From Solirubrobacteraceae bacterium (GTDB lineage: Bacteria > Actinomycetota > Thermoleophilia > Solirubrobacterales > Solirubrobacteraceae), in assembly GCA_030038955.1 (NCBI GenBank), contig JASHQV010000163.1:1-22242 (forward strand): 22,242 bases of DNA, in the 5' to 3' direction. Under the pieces are notes generated by a model that saw only the letters and a list, made by a program, of their open reading frames with translations, searched no databases and had not been told where the DNA came from. This document shows positions 7,493-15,713 of this stretch, piece after piece. Position numbers and translations under genes: made by a program. Every line of letters starts with the position of its first letter. The first letter of the stretch is position 1.

Positions 7493-7595
7493 TGAATCAG
7501 TGGCCTTCAATCAACGGCCTTGAGCCTGTGGCCGCTGAGCCTGTGGCCGCTGAGCCCGTGGCCGCTGAGCCCGTGGCCGCTGAATCAGTGGCCGC
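7493..7595. repeat. 15-bp tandem repeats across the zwf stop codon
   Basis: Five units of 15 bp (TGAGCCYGTGGCCGC; the last is TGAATCAGTGGCCGC) run from 7521 to 7595. Two degenerate copies (7493-7520) precede them. On the minus strand the array begins inside the last codons of zwf and continues past its stop at 7585. Because the unit is five codons long, it stays in the zwf frame and would read SGH(G/R)L four times after the stop. It fills most of the gap to the downstream cyclase-like gene. Confidence 0.85.
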
Positions 7596-9087
7596 CGGTT
7601 CGCCAGCCGCGCTCGAACGGCAGCCGCCAGGCGTTGGGGGCGATCAGCTGGTGGATCGCGTTCGGCCCCCACGATCCCGGCTGGTACTGCCTGACGGCCG
7701 GGGGATCCTCGAGCAGCGGCGCCGAGCGCTCCCACAGGCTCTCGATCCCCTGGGCGGTCGTGAACAGCGTGTGATCGCCGCGCATCGCGTCCAGCAGCAG
7801 CCGCTCGTAGGCCTCGAGGACGTCGCCCGCCTCCTCGGTCTCGCTGGTGGCGAACTGCATGCTCAGCTTCTCCAGCCGCATCCCCGGCCCCGGTCGCTTG
7901 CCGTAGAACGACAGCGAGATCCGCGAGGCGTCCGCGAGGTCGAAGGTGAGGTGGTCCGGCCCGGCCGTGCCGAGCCCGGAGCCCGACGGGAACATGCTCC
8001 GCGGCGCCTCTCGAAAGGCGATCGAGACGATCCGCTGACCCTCGGCCATCCGCTTGCCGGTGCGCAGGTAGAAGGGGACGCCGGCCCAGCGCCAGTTGTC
8101 GACCTCGCACTTCAGCGCGATGAACGTCTCGGTGTCGGAGTGGGGGTCGACGCCAGGCTCCTCCCGGTAGCCCTGATATTGGCCGCGCACGACGTTGCCG
8201 GGGTCGATCGGCTGCAGCGAGCGGAACACCTTGTTCTTCTCCTCGCTGATCGCGAACGGCTCGAGCGCGGTCGGCGGCTCGATCGCGATGAACGCCAGCA
8301 CCTGGAGGAGGTGGGTGATCACCATGTCCCGGAAGGCGCCGGTCGACTCGTAGAAGTCGACTCGCGTCTCCAGCCCCAGCGTCTCGGGGATGTCGATCTG
8401 CACGTGATCGATGAAGTTGCGGCTCCAGATCGGCTCGAACAGGCCGTTGGCGAAGCGGAAGGCGAGGATGTTTAGCGCCGGCTCCTTGCCGAGGAAGTGG
8501 TCGATGCGGAAGATCTGCTCCTCGCGAAAGGTCTCGTGGAGCCGATTGTTGAGCGTGATCGCGCTGTCGAGGTCACGGCCGAACGGCTTCTCCAGGATCA
8601 CCCGCGAGCGCTCCACGAGGCCGGCCTGGTCGAGCGTCTCGACCACCGGCAGGGCGGCGTTCGGCGGCACGCTCAGATAGTGCAGGCGCCAGACGTCGTC
8701 GCCGCCCAGCTCCAGCTCGGCGCGCCCGACGGCGGCGGCCAGGCCGCCGGGCCCGTCCAGCTGGCGAACGTACTGCAGCCGACCAACGAACTCGGCCACC
8801 TGCTCCTCGCTCAGCTTGCCCGGCGCGTACTCGTCGATCGCCTCGCGGGCGAACGCGCGGAACGACTCGTCGTCCCTGTCGTCCAGCGACGTTCCGACCA
8901 CGCGCAGCTCGGGCGACAGGTGCGATTCCAGCAGCCGCGCCAGCCCGGGCAGCAGCTTGCGCTTGGCGAGGTCGCCGGTGGCCCCGAACAGGACCACGAC
9001 GTAGGGAGGAAGCGGTTCCTCGCGGTGGCGACCTGGCAGCGGACCCGCGGCCGGGTAGGCGATGTTCTCTTCGTTGGTCAGGCTCAA
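7585..9087 (-). CDS. zwf: Glucose-6-phosphate dehydrogenase
   Basis: About 500 residues, the normal length. It oxidises glucose 6-phosphate to 6-phosphogluconolactone with reduction of NADP+ (or NAD+), the entry step of the oxidative pentose phosphate pathway. Visible motifs: the dinucleotide-binding FGATGDLAKRKLLPGL near residues 31-46, EKPFGRDL, the active-site RIDHFLGKEP with His197 (Phe replaces the more usual Tyr), and FYLRTGKRM. The open frame runs up to 9825, but that part lies opposite the epimerase gene. The first start codon that fits the homology is TTG 9087 (SLTNEENIAYPAAG). It has no Shine-Dalgarno, only a weak CATCAT eight bases upstream, so the start is uncertain. The gene is divergent from the epimerase gene across 72 bases. 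Confidence 0.93.
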   Translation of the reverse strand: MSLTNEENIAYPAAGPLPGRHREEPLPPYVVVLFGATGDLAKRKLLPGLARLLESHLSPELRVVGTSLDDRDDESFRAFAREAIDEYAPGKLSEEQVAEFVGRLQYVRQLDGPGGLAAAVGRAELELGGDDVWRLHYLSVPPNAALPVVETLDQAGLVERSRVILEKPFGRDLDSAITLNNRLHETFREEQIFRIDHFLGKEPALNILAFRFANGLFEPIWSRNFIDHVQIDIPETLGLETRVDFYESTGAFRDMVITHLLQVLAFIAIEPPTALEPFAISEEKNKVFRSLQPIDPGNVVRGQYQGYREEPGVDPHSDTETFIALKCEVDNWRWAGVPFYLRTGKRMAEGQRIVSIAFREAPRSMFPSGSGLGTAGPDHLTFDLADASRISLSFYGKRPGPGMRLEKLSMQFATSETEEAGDVLEAYERLLLDAMRGDHTLFTTAQGIESLWERSAPLLEDPPAVRQYQPGSWGPNAIHQLIAPNAWRLPFERGWRTGGH

Positions 9088-9144
9088 CCGGCTCGATGAT
9101 GTCAGCTTCGTGGCCGGCGAGATCGATGAGACGGCGGGGCATGA

Positions 9145-9150
9145 CAGACT
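9145..9150 (+). promoter_or_regulatory. Weak -10-like box (CAGACT) for the epimerase gene
   Basis: CAGACT lies nine bases before ATG 9160 and no Shine-Dalgarno is present. It is a one-base departure from TAnnnT but keeps the spacing seen before three plus-strand genes and the SNF2 gene. Confidence 0.3.
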
Positions 9151-9159
9151 GCGGACGCA

Positions 9160-10125
9160 ATGAGCGAGCCCGCGCGCGTCCTCACCGGCGAGCTTGACGG
9201 CCGGCGGGCGGTCACGCTGATTGGCGGCGGCGCGCTCCAGGCGACGTTCCTCGTCGAGCTCGGGATGGTCGGCAGCTCCCTGCGACACGACGGCGAGGAG
9301 CTGCTGGGGACTCGCGGCGGTCCCGACGCGTACGCCGAGCGGCAGTCCACGTTCGGGATACCGCTGCTGTACCCGTGGGCCAACCGCTTGAGCGCCTGGG
9401 ACTACGAGCTCGGCGGCAGGCGCGTCGAGCTCGAGCGCTCGCCGCTGCTGAAGTCCGACGCCGCCACCGGGCTGCCGATCCACGGAGCGATGGCGGCCTG
9501 CCGGCAGTGGCGGCTGGTCGCCGACGGCGGCGGCAGCGACCCGGCGGTGGCGCGCGCCGAGGCGGTGCTCGACTACGGCGCCGATCCGGAGCTGCTCGAG
9601 GTGTTCCCGTTCCCGCATCGGCTGCGCTACACGATCGAGCTCGATGCCCAAACACTCACCGTTAGCTTGACCGTTACGCCGAGCTCGAGCACGCCAGTTC
9701 CGATCGCCTTCGGCTTCCACCCGTACATCGCACTGCCCGGCTCCGATCGCCGCGACTGGGAGATCGAGCTTCCGGTCCGGCGCCGTGCGATTCTCGACGA
9801 CCGCGGGATCCCCAACGGCCGTCACCAGGACCTGCCCGCGGGGGAGCTGTCTGGTCGCCTCGGCGGGCGGACGTTCGACGACAGCTTCGATCTGCTGTAT
9901 GGCGAGCCGCCCCGCTTCGCTGTCGCCGACTCTCGTCGCCGCGTCGAGGTGCGCTACTCGGAGGGCTTCCCGGTGGCGCAGGTGTATGCGCCCGAGGACT
10001 CGCAGCTGATCGCGATCGAACCGATGACGGCGCCGATTGACGCGCTCCGCAGCGGCGACCGGCTGCGCCTAGTCGAGCCCGGCGGCTCGTTCTCCGCTGC
10101 ATTCGCAATCCACGTCGAGATTTAG
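9160..10125 (+). CDS. Aldose 1-epimerase family protein
   Basis: 321 residues with the galactose-mutarotase beta-sandwich pattern. It has GIPLLYPWANRL near residues 66-77, a first catalytic-type His in LPIHGAM (His108), the general-acid His in AFGFHPYI (His187) and the catalytic-base Glu in IAIEPMTAPIDAL (Glu287). All three key residues are present, so it should be active. Family members interconvert the alpha and beta anomers of free hexoses or of glucose 6-phosphate. Being divergent from zwf, a glucose-6-phosphate 1-epimerase role is attractive but not proven by the sequence. ATG 9160 is the only plausible start. The MFS gene follows after 32 bases on the same strand. Confidence 0.88.
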   Translation: MSEPARVLTGELDGRRAVTLIGGGALQATFLVELGMVGSSLRHDGEELLGTRGGPDAYAERQSTFGIPLLYPWANRLSAWDYELGGRRVELERSPLLKSDAATGLPIHGAMAACRQWRLVADGGGSDPAVARAEAVLDYGADPELLEVFPFPHRLRYTIELDAQTLTVSLTVTPSSSTPVPIAFGFHPYIALPGSDRRDWEIELPVRRRAILDDRGIPNGRHQDLPAGELSGRLGGRTFDDSFDLLYGEPPRFAVADSRRRVEVRYSEGFPVAQVYAPEDSQLIAIEPMTAPIDALRSGDRLRLVEPGGSFSAAFAIHVEI

Positions 10126-10142
10126 CCATCGACCCCTACAGG

Positions 10143-10148
10143 TAGCCT
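10143..10148 (+). promoter_or_regulatory. Putative -10 box, TAGCCT, for the MFS gene
   Basis: TAGCCT is followed by nine bases and ATG 10158, with no Shine-Dalgarno between. It lies in the 32-base gap after the epimerase gene, so the transporter may have its own start of transcription. Confidence 0.45.
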
Positions 10149-10157
10149 TGGCGCCTG

Positions 10158-13100
10158 ATGGACCGCAAGTGGTGGACCTTGATCGCCGTCTGCGTGGGCA
10201 CCTTCATGCTGCTCCTGGACGTCACGATCGTGAACGTCGCGCTGCCCTCGATTCAGTCGTCGCTGAAAGCCAGCTTCAGCGACCTCCAGTGGGTGATCGA
10301 CGCCTACTCGCTGATGCTCGCGGCGCTGCTGCTGACCACCGGCTCGATGGCCGACCTGTGGGGCCGCCGCCGCATCTTCGTGGTCGGGCTGGTCGTGTTC
10401 AGCGTCAGCTCGCTTGCCTCTGGCCTCGCCCAGTCACCACTGTGGCTGAACCTCGCCCGCGGCGCGCAGGGGCTCGGCGGCTCGGCCATGTTCTCCACCT
10501 CGCTGGCGCTGCTGGGACACTCGTTCCGGGGTCGCGAGCGCGGCGTGGCATTCGGCGTCTGGGGCGCGATCACCGGGCTCGCCGTGGCGATCGGACCGGT
10601 CATCGGCGGTGGCCTCACCACCGGCCTGTCGTGGCGCTGGATCTTCCTCGTCAACGTGCCGATCGGAGTGTGTGCGGTGGCGATCAGCCTCCTCCGGGTG
10701 GACGAATCGAAGATGTCCCATGCCCATCCGCTCGACCCGATCGGAGTGGTGAGCTTCAGCGGCGCGCTGGCCGCGCTCGTGTACGCGCTGATCAAGGGAG
10801 ACACCACGGGCTGGTCTTCGCACCTGATCCTCGGCTGCCTGATCGGCGCGGGCGCGCTGCTGATCGTGTTCGTGGTCGCCGAGCGCCTACTGGGCGAGCG
10901 GGCGATGTTCGACCTGAGCCTGTTCCGCAAGCCAACGTTCACCGGCGGCTTGGTGGCTGCGTTCGCGCTTTCCGGCGGGCTGTTCGCGCTGTTCCTCTAT
11001 CTGACGCTCTACCTCCAGGACATCCTCGGGTTCTCGGCGCTCGGAACCGGGATACGCTTTCTCACCCTGTCGGGTGGGATCCTGCTGACGTCGACGCTGG
11101 CCGGTCGGCTCACCGCGCACGTACCGATCCGGCTGCTGATCGCGCCCGGGCTCGTGCTGGTCGGCGTCGGGCTGCTGCTGATGCGCGGGGTCACCGCCGG
11201 CAGCGCCTGGACCCATCTGATCCCCGGGTTCATCCTCACCGGTGCCGGGACGGGGCTGATCAACCCTCCGCTCGCGTCGACTGCGATCGGGGTCGTCAAG
11301 CCGGACCGTGCCGGCATGGCGTCCGGGATCAACTCGACGTTCCGCCAGGTCGGCATTGCCACCGGCATCGCCGGCCTCGGGGCGATCTTCACGCACGTGG
11401 TGCGAACGCATATCGAGGGCACGCTTGCGCACGCCGCGCAGATCAACTCCTCCCAGGCGCACGCCCTAGCAGCCAGCGTGGCCAGCGGCGACGGGGCCAG
11501 GCAGGGATTGAAGGCGCTGCCCGCAGCCGCTCGACCGCCGGCGATCCATGCGCTCCGGGCGGGGTTCGCGTTCGGGCTCAACGAGGTGTTCCTGGTCGGC
11601 GCGATCGTCACGCTCACCGCTGCCGCGCTGACCCTGGTGCTGATCCGCAGCAGGGACTTCGAAGCCGGCGCCGCGCGGGTGACGGAGCCGGGGGACGCGG
11701 CGCCGCAGCCGGTGCGCACGCCTGGGCCGGTGCGCGCACCCGAGCCGGCGCGCACGCTTGAGCTCGTGTCAGCATCCGCCGGAGAGGACTCGGCGATGGG
11801 GGAGGAGCCGGCGATGGACGAGGAGCCGGCGATGGATGAGGAGCCCGCGGCGGATGTGCTCGCATCCGTCCCGGTGGATGACGCGTTCGTCAAGGAGGAT
11901 GAGCTGATTGCGGCGGATCGGCTCACGAAGGAGGATGAGCCTGCAGGCCTGGGTGTGCCGATCCGGGAGGAGACCGCAAGCGTCCATGGGTCTGAGCTTC
12001 AGGTCGATGCTGACTCTGAGTCTGAGTCTGAGTCTGAGGCTGAGAAGGTCGAAGCTGACGCTGTCCGGGCGGAGGTTGCCATCGCTGTGGCTCGGGCGAC
12101 AGCTGCCGGAGGCGATCGCGAGCGCGTGCGCGGAGCGATTAGCGTCGCCTCGCTGTCCACGGGCGCTGGACCGGCGACCGCGGTCCTCCGCTCGCGGGCG
12201 CCAGATGCCGGCGACGAGCCGCCGTGGGCGGCGCCATCACCCTCGTCGCCGACGGCTTACCCGGCCGGCGCGCCGGAGCGCCAGCAGCCGGCAGCGTCGG
12301 ACGCCGTCCACGGCCAGGTCCCACCCGGAGCCGATGATCAACCCCCACCCGAAGTCGATGGCGAAGTCCCACTCGAAGTCGATGGCGAAGCCCCAGCCGA
12401 CGCCCCCGGTCAAGCCAACACCGAGGCCGGCGCCTCCGCCGGCGGAGGCGTTGCGCACGCAGCTGGGCCGACGAGTGCGAACCGGGCTGCCTCCGAGGCT
12501 CCAGGGGGGCCGGCGAGTGGCGCCGTCCGCCCCGACGGTCACGATATGCGCGTGTCACCAGAGACGTCCCGCGGCGCCCCCAGCACCCGAGATGTGCGGC
12601 TGGTCGCGGCCGCCGTGCAGAGCGCCGAGGAGGCGGCGCTGGTCTACGCCCGCGAGATCGGGGAGGCACGCCGGCACCTGGCCGCGGCGATCCGGCACCT
12701 CGATCAGGCGGAGGAGGCACGGGCGCTGCTGAACCGTCATGCTGGCGGGCTCGTGTCGAGCGAGTCGGAGGCCCGGCGCGCGTCACCTCCGGTCAGCAGC
12801 CCGAGCCCGGGGATCGCGGTGGCGGGGACCGCTCAGCCCGCTACCCCCGGCCCAGCCCCACAGGCTGCCGGCGAACCGGCGGCGGAGCCCGCTGGCGTCG
12901 GGGGATTCCGAGCTGCTTCCGGCGCAGCCGCATCGCAGCCAGCCACCGTCGGGGTAGCCCGAGAGCCCGCCGGCGGACCGGCACCGCAGCCCGCCGCCAC
13001 ACCGGCGACGCACCAGCCCACCAGCCCGGGGCCCGCGGACATCGCCGCCGCGCCAGCGCGCCAGCCTACTCCCGGCCCGGGGCCTGCGGACATCGCCGCC

Positions 13101-13196
13101 GCGCCAGCGCACCAGCCTAATCCCGGCCCGCCAGCGCCTCCACCAGCGCGTCCAGGCGGATGGGGACCTGGCACAGCCGGCGGCCAATCGCATTGA
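10158..13196 (+). CDS. DHA2-family MFS drug exporter with a 515-residue repeat-rich C-terminal tail
   Basis: 1012 residues. Residues 1 to about 497 are a complete 14-helix EmrB/QacA-type proton-coupled exporter: LDVTIVNVALPSIQ in helix 1, the loop motif A GSMADLWGRRRIF, and motif C in AIGPVIGGG. Normal members stop soon after the last helix (here near ALTLVLIRSRDF). This one continues for about 515 residues of Ala/Pro/Glu-rich sequence. The tail holds in-frame repeats: EEPAMD-type units (11784-11855), a Ser-Glu run coded by TCTGAG x4 (12015-12038), DGEVP/DGEAP units near 12357-12400, and a 17-residue GPADIAAAPA unit repeated twice near 13025-13130. A helical, coiled-coil-like stretch lies at about 809-866 (QSAEEAALVYAREIGEARRH). 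The tail should be cytosolic and mostly disordered. Codon use keeps high GC at third positions, so I read it as translated. Confidence 0.85.
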   Translation: MDRKWWTLIAVCVGTFMLLLDVTIVNVALPSIQSSLKASFSDLQWVIDAYSLMLAALLLTTGSMADLWGRRRIFVVGLVVFSVSSLASGLAQSPLWLNLARGAQGLGGSAMFSTSLALLGHSFRGRERGVAFGVWGAITGLAVAIGPVIGGGLTTGLSWRWIFLVNVPIGVCAVAISLLRVDESKMSHAHPLDPIGVVSFSGALAALVYALIKGDTTGWSSHLILGCLIGAGALLIVFVVAERLLGERAMFDLSLFRKPTFTGGLVAAFALSGGLFALFLYLTLYLQDILGFSALGTGIRFLTLSGGILLTSTLAGRLTAHVPIRLLIAPGLVLVGVGLLLMRGVTAGSAWTHLIPGFILTGAGTGLINPPLASTAIGVVKPDRAGMASGINSTFRQVGIATGIAGLGAIFTHVVRTHIEGTLAHAAQINSSQAHALAASVASGDGARQGLKALPAAARPPAIHALRAGFAFGLNEVFLVGAIVTLTAAALTLVLIRSRDFEAGAARVTEPGDAAPQPVRTPGPVRAPEPARTLELVSASAGEDSAMGEEPAMDEEPAMDEEPAADVLASVPVDDAFVKEDELIAADRLTKEDEPAGLGVPIREETASVHGSELQVDADSESESESEAEKVEADAVRAEVAIAVARATAAGGDRERVRGAISVASLSTGAGPATAVLRSRAPDAGDEPPWAAPSPSSPTAYPAGAPERQQPAASDAVHGQVPPGADDQPPPEVDGEVPLEVDGEAPADAPGQANTEAGASAGGGVAHAAGPTSANRAASEAPGGPASGAVRPDGHDMRVSPETSRGAPSTRDVRLVAAAVQSAEEAALVYAREIGEARRHLAAAIRHLDQAEEARALLNRHAGGLVSSESEARRASPPVSSPSPGIAVAGTAQPATPGPAPQAAGEPAAEPAGVGGFRAASGAAASQPATVGVAREPAGGPAPQPAATPATHQPTSPGPADIAAAPARQPTPGPGPADIAAAPAHQPNPGPPAPPPARPGGWGPGTAGGQSH
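11784..11855 (+). repeat. 18-bp in-frame repeat in the MFS tail
   Basis: Two near-identical 18-bp units (GAGGAGCCGGCGATGGAY at 11802-11819 and 11820-11837) are flanked by two diverged copies (11784-11801 and 11838-11855). They encode six-residue acidic units E(E/D)(P/S)A(M/A)(D/G). Confidence 0.8.
12015..12038 (+). repeat. Hexanucleotide run (TCTGAG)4
   Basis: Four perfect TCTGAG copies encode Ser-Glu repeats in the MFS tail. Slippage would change length by two residues per unit without breaking the frame. Confidence 0.85.
13025..13132 (+). repeat. 51-bp direct repeat, two copies
   Basis: GCCYGCGGACATCGCCGCCG occurs at 13031 and again 51 bp later at 13082, within a 17-residue PGPADIAAAPA(R/H)QP(T/N)PG unit near the end of the MFS tail. 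Confidence 0.75.
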
Positions 13197-13215
13197 ACAC
13201 GGCGGACAGCCGTGT
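13197..13215 (+). terminator. Short hairpin just after the MFS stop codon
   Basis: ACACGGC (13197-13203) pairs with GCCGTGT (13209-13215) around GGACA and begins one base after the TGA stop. There is no T tract, so this is a modest candidate. The rest of the 151-base gap before the next gene shows only its -10-like box. Confidence 0.4.
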
Positions 13216-13332
13216 GATCGTCATCGCTTCGGGGTGGTCTCACGCCTTCGGGCTGCCGGTCAATCGTGTACTCCGATCGAGCGGGCCTTGTCCTGCCTTT
13301 GCGCAATCGCTTTGCCGAACGACTCACGACAC

Positions 13333-13338
13333 TAGGAT
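13333..13338 (+). promoter_or_regulatory. Putative -10 box, TAGGAT, for the pabB-pabC gene
   Basis: TAGGAT lies nine bases before GTG 13348, with TTGCCG (13312-13317) 15 bases upstream as a possible -35. The only Shine-Dalgarno-like string, AGGA, is part of the box itself and ten bases from the start, so a near-leaderless mRNA is likely. Confidence 0.5.
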
Positions 13339-13347
13339 CTGGGCGCT

Positions 13348-15534
13348 GTGCGTACGTCAGCCGATGCCGTCCCCCCGCCAGCGCTCGCCTACGCTATCGC
13401 CGCCAAGAAGCCCGCTGGCGCCAGCTCCCCAACGATGCCCGCTCCAGGGACACCCGCCCCGCCGGCGCCCGTCCTCGCGGCTGCCACCGTCGTGCGGGTG
13501 CCGCTCTCGTGGACGCTCACGCCCGAGCGTGCCGCGCTGCTCGTGCGCGACGATGCGCGACCTTTCGCGCTGATCGGCTGCTGGGCGGGCGGCGGCGCGC
13601 TGATCGGCTCCGAGCCGATCGCTGTCGCCGACGCCGACGCCGATCCATTCACCCTGCTGGCCACGCAGCCGCGTGTCGCTCGAGGTGCCGGCGACGGGGC
13701 GGTCGCGGGCGGGTGGTTCGGGTACCTCGGCTATGAGCTGGGCCGGCAGCTCGAGCCGGTCGGCGCCAGCCCCCCGGGCGGTGGCGGGCTGGCGCCGACC
13801 GAGCTGGCGTTCTACGACCACCTCGTCCGGTGCGACGGCCACGGACGCTGGTGGTTCGAAGCGCTGTGGACGGACGCCCGCGCGGCTGACCTCAGTGATC
13901 GCCTGCGCGCGCTCGACGCTCGGGCAGCGCAGCCGCCGCGACGGCGCCCATTCGCGACAGCGCCGTGGCGGGCGACGCCGGGTCCCGCCGGACACGAGCT
14001 GGCAGTCGCCGCCTGCCGGCGCCGGATCCACGCCGGCGACCTGTTCCAGGCGAACGTCTGCGCCCGCCTCGAGTCGCGCCTGCGCGGGGCCGCGATCGAC
14101 CTGTTCGTCACCGCTGCGGCGGCGCTTCGTCCCGACCGTGCCGCGTTTCTGTCGGGGCCATGGGGGGCAATCGCAAGCCTCTCGCCGGAGCTCTTCCTGG
14201 AGCGTCGCGGCCGGCGGGTGCGCAGCGCACCGATCAAGGGGACTCGTGCCGCCGGCGAGCGCGCAGGCCTGCTGGCATCGGCCAAGGACCGTGCCGAGAA
14301 CGTGATGATCGTCGACCTCGTGCGCAACGATCTCGGACGGGTGTGCGTGCCGGGCTCGATCGCGGTCGAGGCACTCGCGCAAGCGCGACCACACGCCGGC
14401 GTCTGGCACCTCGTCTCCGAGGTCAGCGGCCTGCTGGCCGACGATGTCGACGATGGCGCACTCGTCCGCGCCGCGTTTCCACCGGGATCGGTGACCGGTG
14501 CGCCGAAGGTCGCGGCGCTGAACGTGATCGCCGAGCTCGAGAGCAGCGCGCGGGGCGTCTACACCGGAGCGATCGGGTTCGCTAGCCCCGTTGCGGGGCT
14601 GGAGCTGAGCGTTGCGATCCGCACGTTTGAGCTGTGCGGCAAGCGCGCGCTGCTCGGCGTCGGCGGCGGGATCGTCGCCGACTCGGACCCGCACGACGAA
14701 GCGCGCGAGTGCGTCGTCAAGGCGCGGCCGCTGCTCGACGCGATCGGGGCGACGCTCGTCCTGGACGGCCACGGCGCGGGCGCGCCGCGACCGCTGCGCG
14801 TCGCGCCGCAACCGGTTCCCCGGCCAGACCCGGCGGCGGGCGTGTTCGAAACGCTGCTCGTCGCCGGAGGCACGCCAGTGGCGCTCGATCGCCACCTCGC
14901 GCGCCTGCGCCGCAGCGTCCGTGACCTGTACGGGCGCTCGCTACCGCCAGAGCTCATGGGCGAGTTGCGCGCCGCCGCTGGCACCGCGGACCGCGCTCGC
15001 CTGCGGGTGACGGTCCGACCGGGACGCGGGCGGCTTGCGATCGAGCTGGAGGTGACCGCGCTGACTGCGCGCGCGACGCCGGTGCGCCTCGTGCCCCGCA
15101 CCGTTCCCGGCGGGCTCGGCGACCACAAGTGGGCCGACCGGCGGCTGCTGGCGTCGCTCGGAGACGACGGCGAGCCGCTGCTGTGCGACCTCGACGGTCG
15201 CGTGCTCGAGGCGGCGCGCGCGAGCGTATTCTGCGTCGATCCGGGGGGGCGACTGCTGACGCCCCCCGCCGACGGGCGCATCCTTCCGGGCGTGACCCGC
15301 GCCCGTGTGCTCGAGCTGGCGTCGGTGCTCGGGCTGGCCGCCGTGGTCGAGCCGCTCGGCCTGGGCCGGCTCGAGCGCGCCGACGAGCTGTTCGTTACGG
15401 GCGCGCTCGGTGGGATCGAGCCCGCGCATCTGGAGGGCCAGGCGCCGCGCGACCCCGGGCCCGTGACTGCTCGCCTAACAGGCGCGCTCGCCGATCTCCG
15501 GCTGGCGGCGGTCCACCGGCCACCGAGCTGTTAG
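13348..15534 (+). CDS. pabBC: Aminodeoxychorismate synthase component I fused to aminodeoxychorismate lyase (PabB-PabC)
   Basis: 728 residues in two enzymes. Residues about 60-460 are the chorismate-binding PabB domain: APIKGTR (Lys297), KDRAENVMIVDLVRNDLGRV (313-332), PGSVTGAPK (Lys387) and a closing GVGGGIVADSDP. The PIKGTR motif with its Lys is typical of PabB rather than TrpE. After a Pro-rich linker (about 475-495), residues about 498-725 form a fold-type IV PLP lyase with the Schiff-base Lys594 in GDHKWADR and LEAARASVF. Together they convert chorismate plus ammonia to 4-aminobenzoate for folate. The glutaminase partner PabA is not in the window. The GTG start at 13348 adds about 50 residues of low-complexity Ala/Pro sequence; ATG 13435 would give a more typical N-terminus but lacks a ribosome site. 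Confidence 0.93.
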   Translation: MRTSADAVPPPALAYAIAAKKPAGASSPTMPAPGTPAPPAPVLAAATVVRVPLSWTLTPERAALLVRDDARPFALIGCWAGGGALIGSEPIAVADADADPFTLLATQPRVARGAGDGAVAGGWFGYLGYELGRQLEPVGASPPGGGGLAPTELAFYDHLVRCDGHGRWWFEALWTDARAADLSDRLRALDARAAQPPRRRPFATAPWRATPGPAGHELAVAACRRRIHAGDLFQANVCARLESRLRGAAIDLFVTAAAALRPDRAAFLSGPWGAIASLSPELFLERRGRRVRSAPIKGTRAAGERAGLLASAKDRAENVMIVDLVRNDLGRVCVPGSIAVEALAQARPHAGVWHLVSEVSGLLADDVDDGALVRAAFPPGSVTGAPKVAALNVIAELESSARGVYTGAIGFASPVAGLELSVAIRTFELCGKRALLGVGGGIVADSDPHDEARECVVKARPLLDAIGATLVLDGHGAGAPRPLRVAPQPVPRPDPAAGVFETLLVAGGTPVALDRHLARLRRSVRDLYGRSLPPELMGELRAAAGTADRARLRVTVRPGRGRLAIELEVTALTARATPVRLVPRTVPGGLGDHKWADRRLLASLGDDGEPLLCDLDGRVLEAARASVFCVDPGGRLLTPPADGRILPGVTRARVLELASVLGLAAVVEPLGLGRLERADELFVTGALGGIEPAHLEGQAPRDPGPVTARLTGALADLRLAAVHRPPSC

Positions 15535-15713
15535 ATGCCCGTGCCGGAGATCTCCATGCCCGAGGTGCCTGCGCCCGGGATCCTGTTCGTGCGCGCCAGC
15601 GGGCTGTATCGATCGGTTCGGTGATCGCGTCGGTTGCCAGCCGCGACGGCGCGCGCGAACATCACTGAGATCGCCGGACGCCGGTGGCATCCGGCAGCAG
15701 AAAGGAGCTGCGC

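Noticed and set aside
9088..9825. N-terminal extension of zwf into the epimerase gene.
   Set aside because: It is antisense to a well-supported epimerase, and G6PDH homology begins only after 9087.
15535..15624. 29-codon ORF starting right after the pabBC stop (TAGATG).
   Set aside because: It has no ribosome site of its own and no recognisable content. Coupled translation is possible but unsupported.
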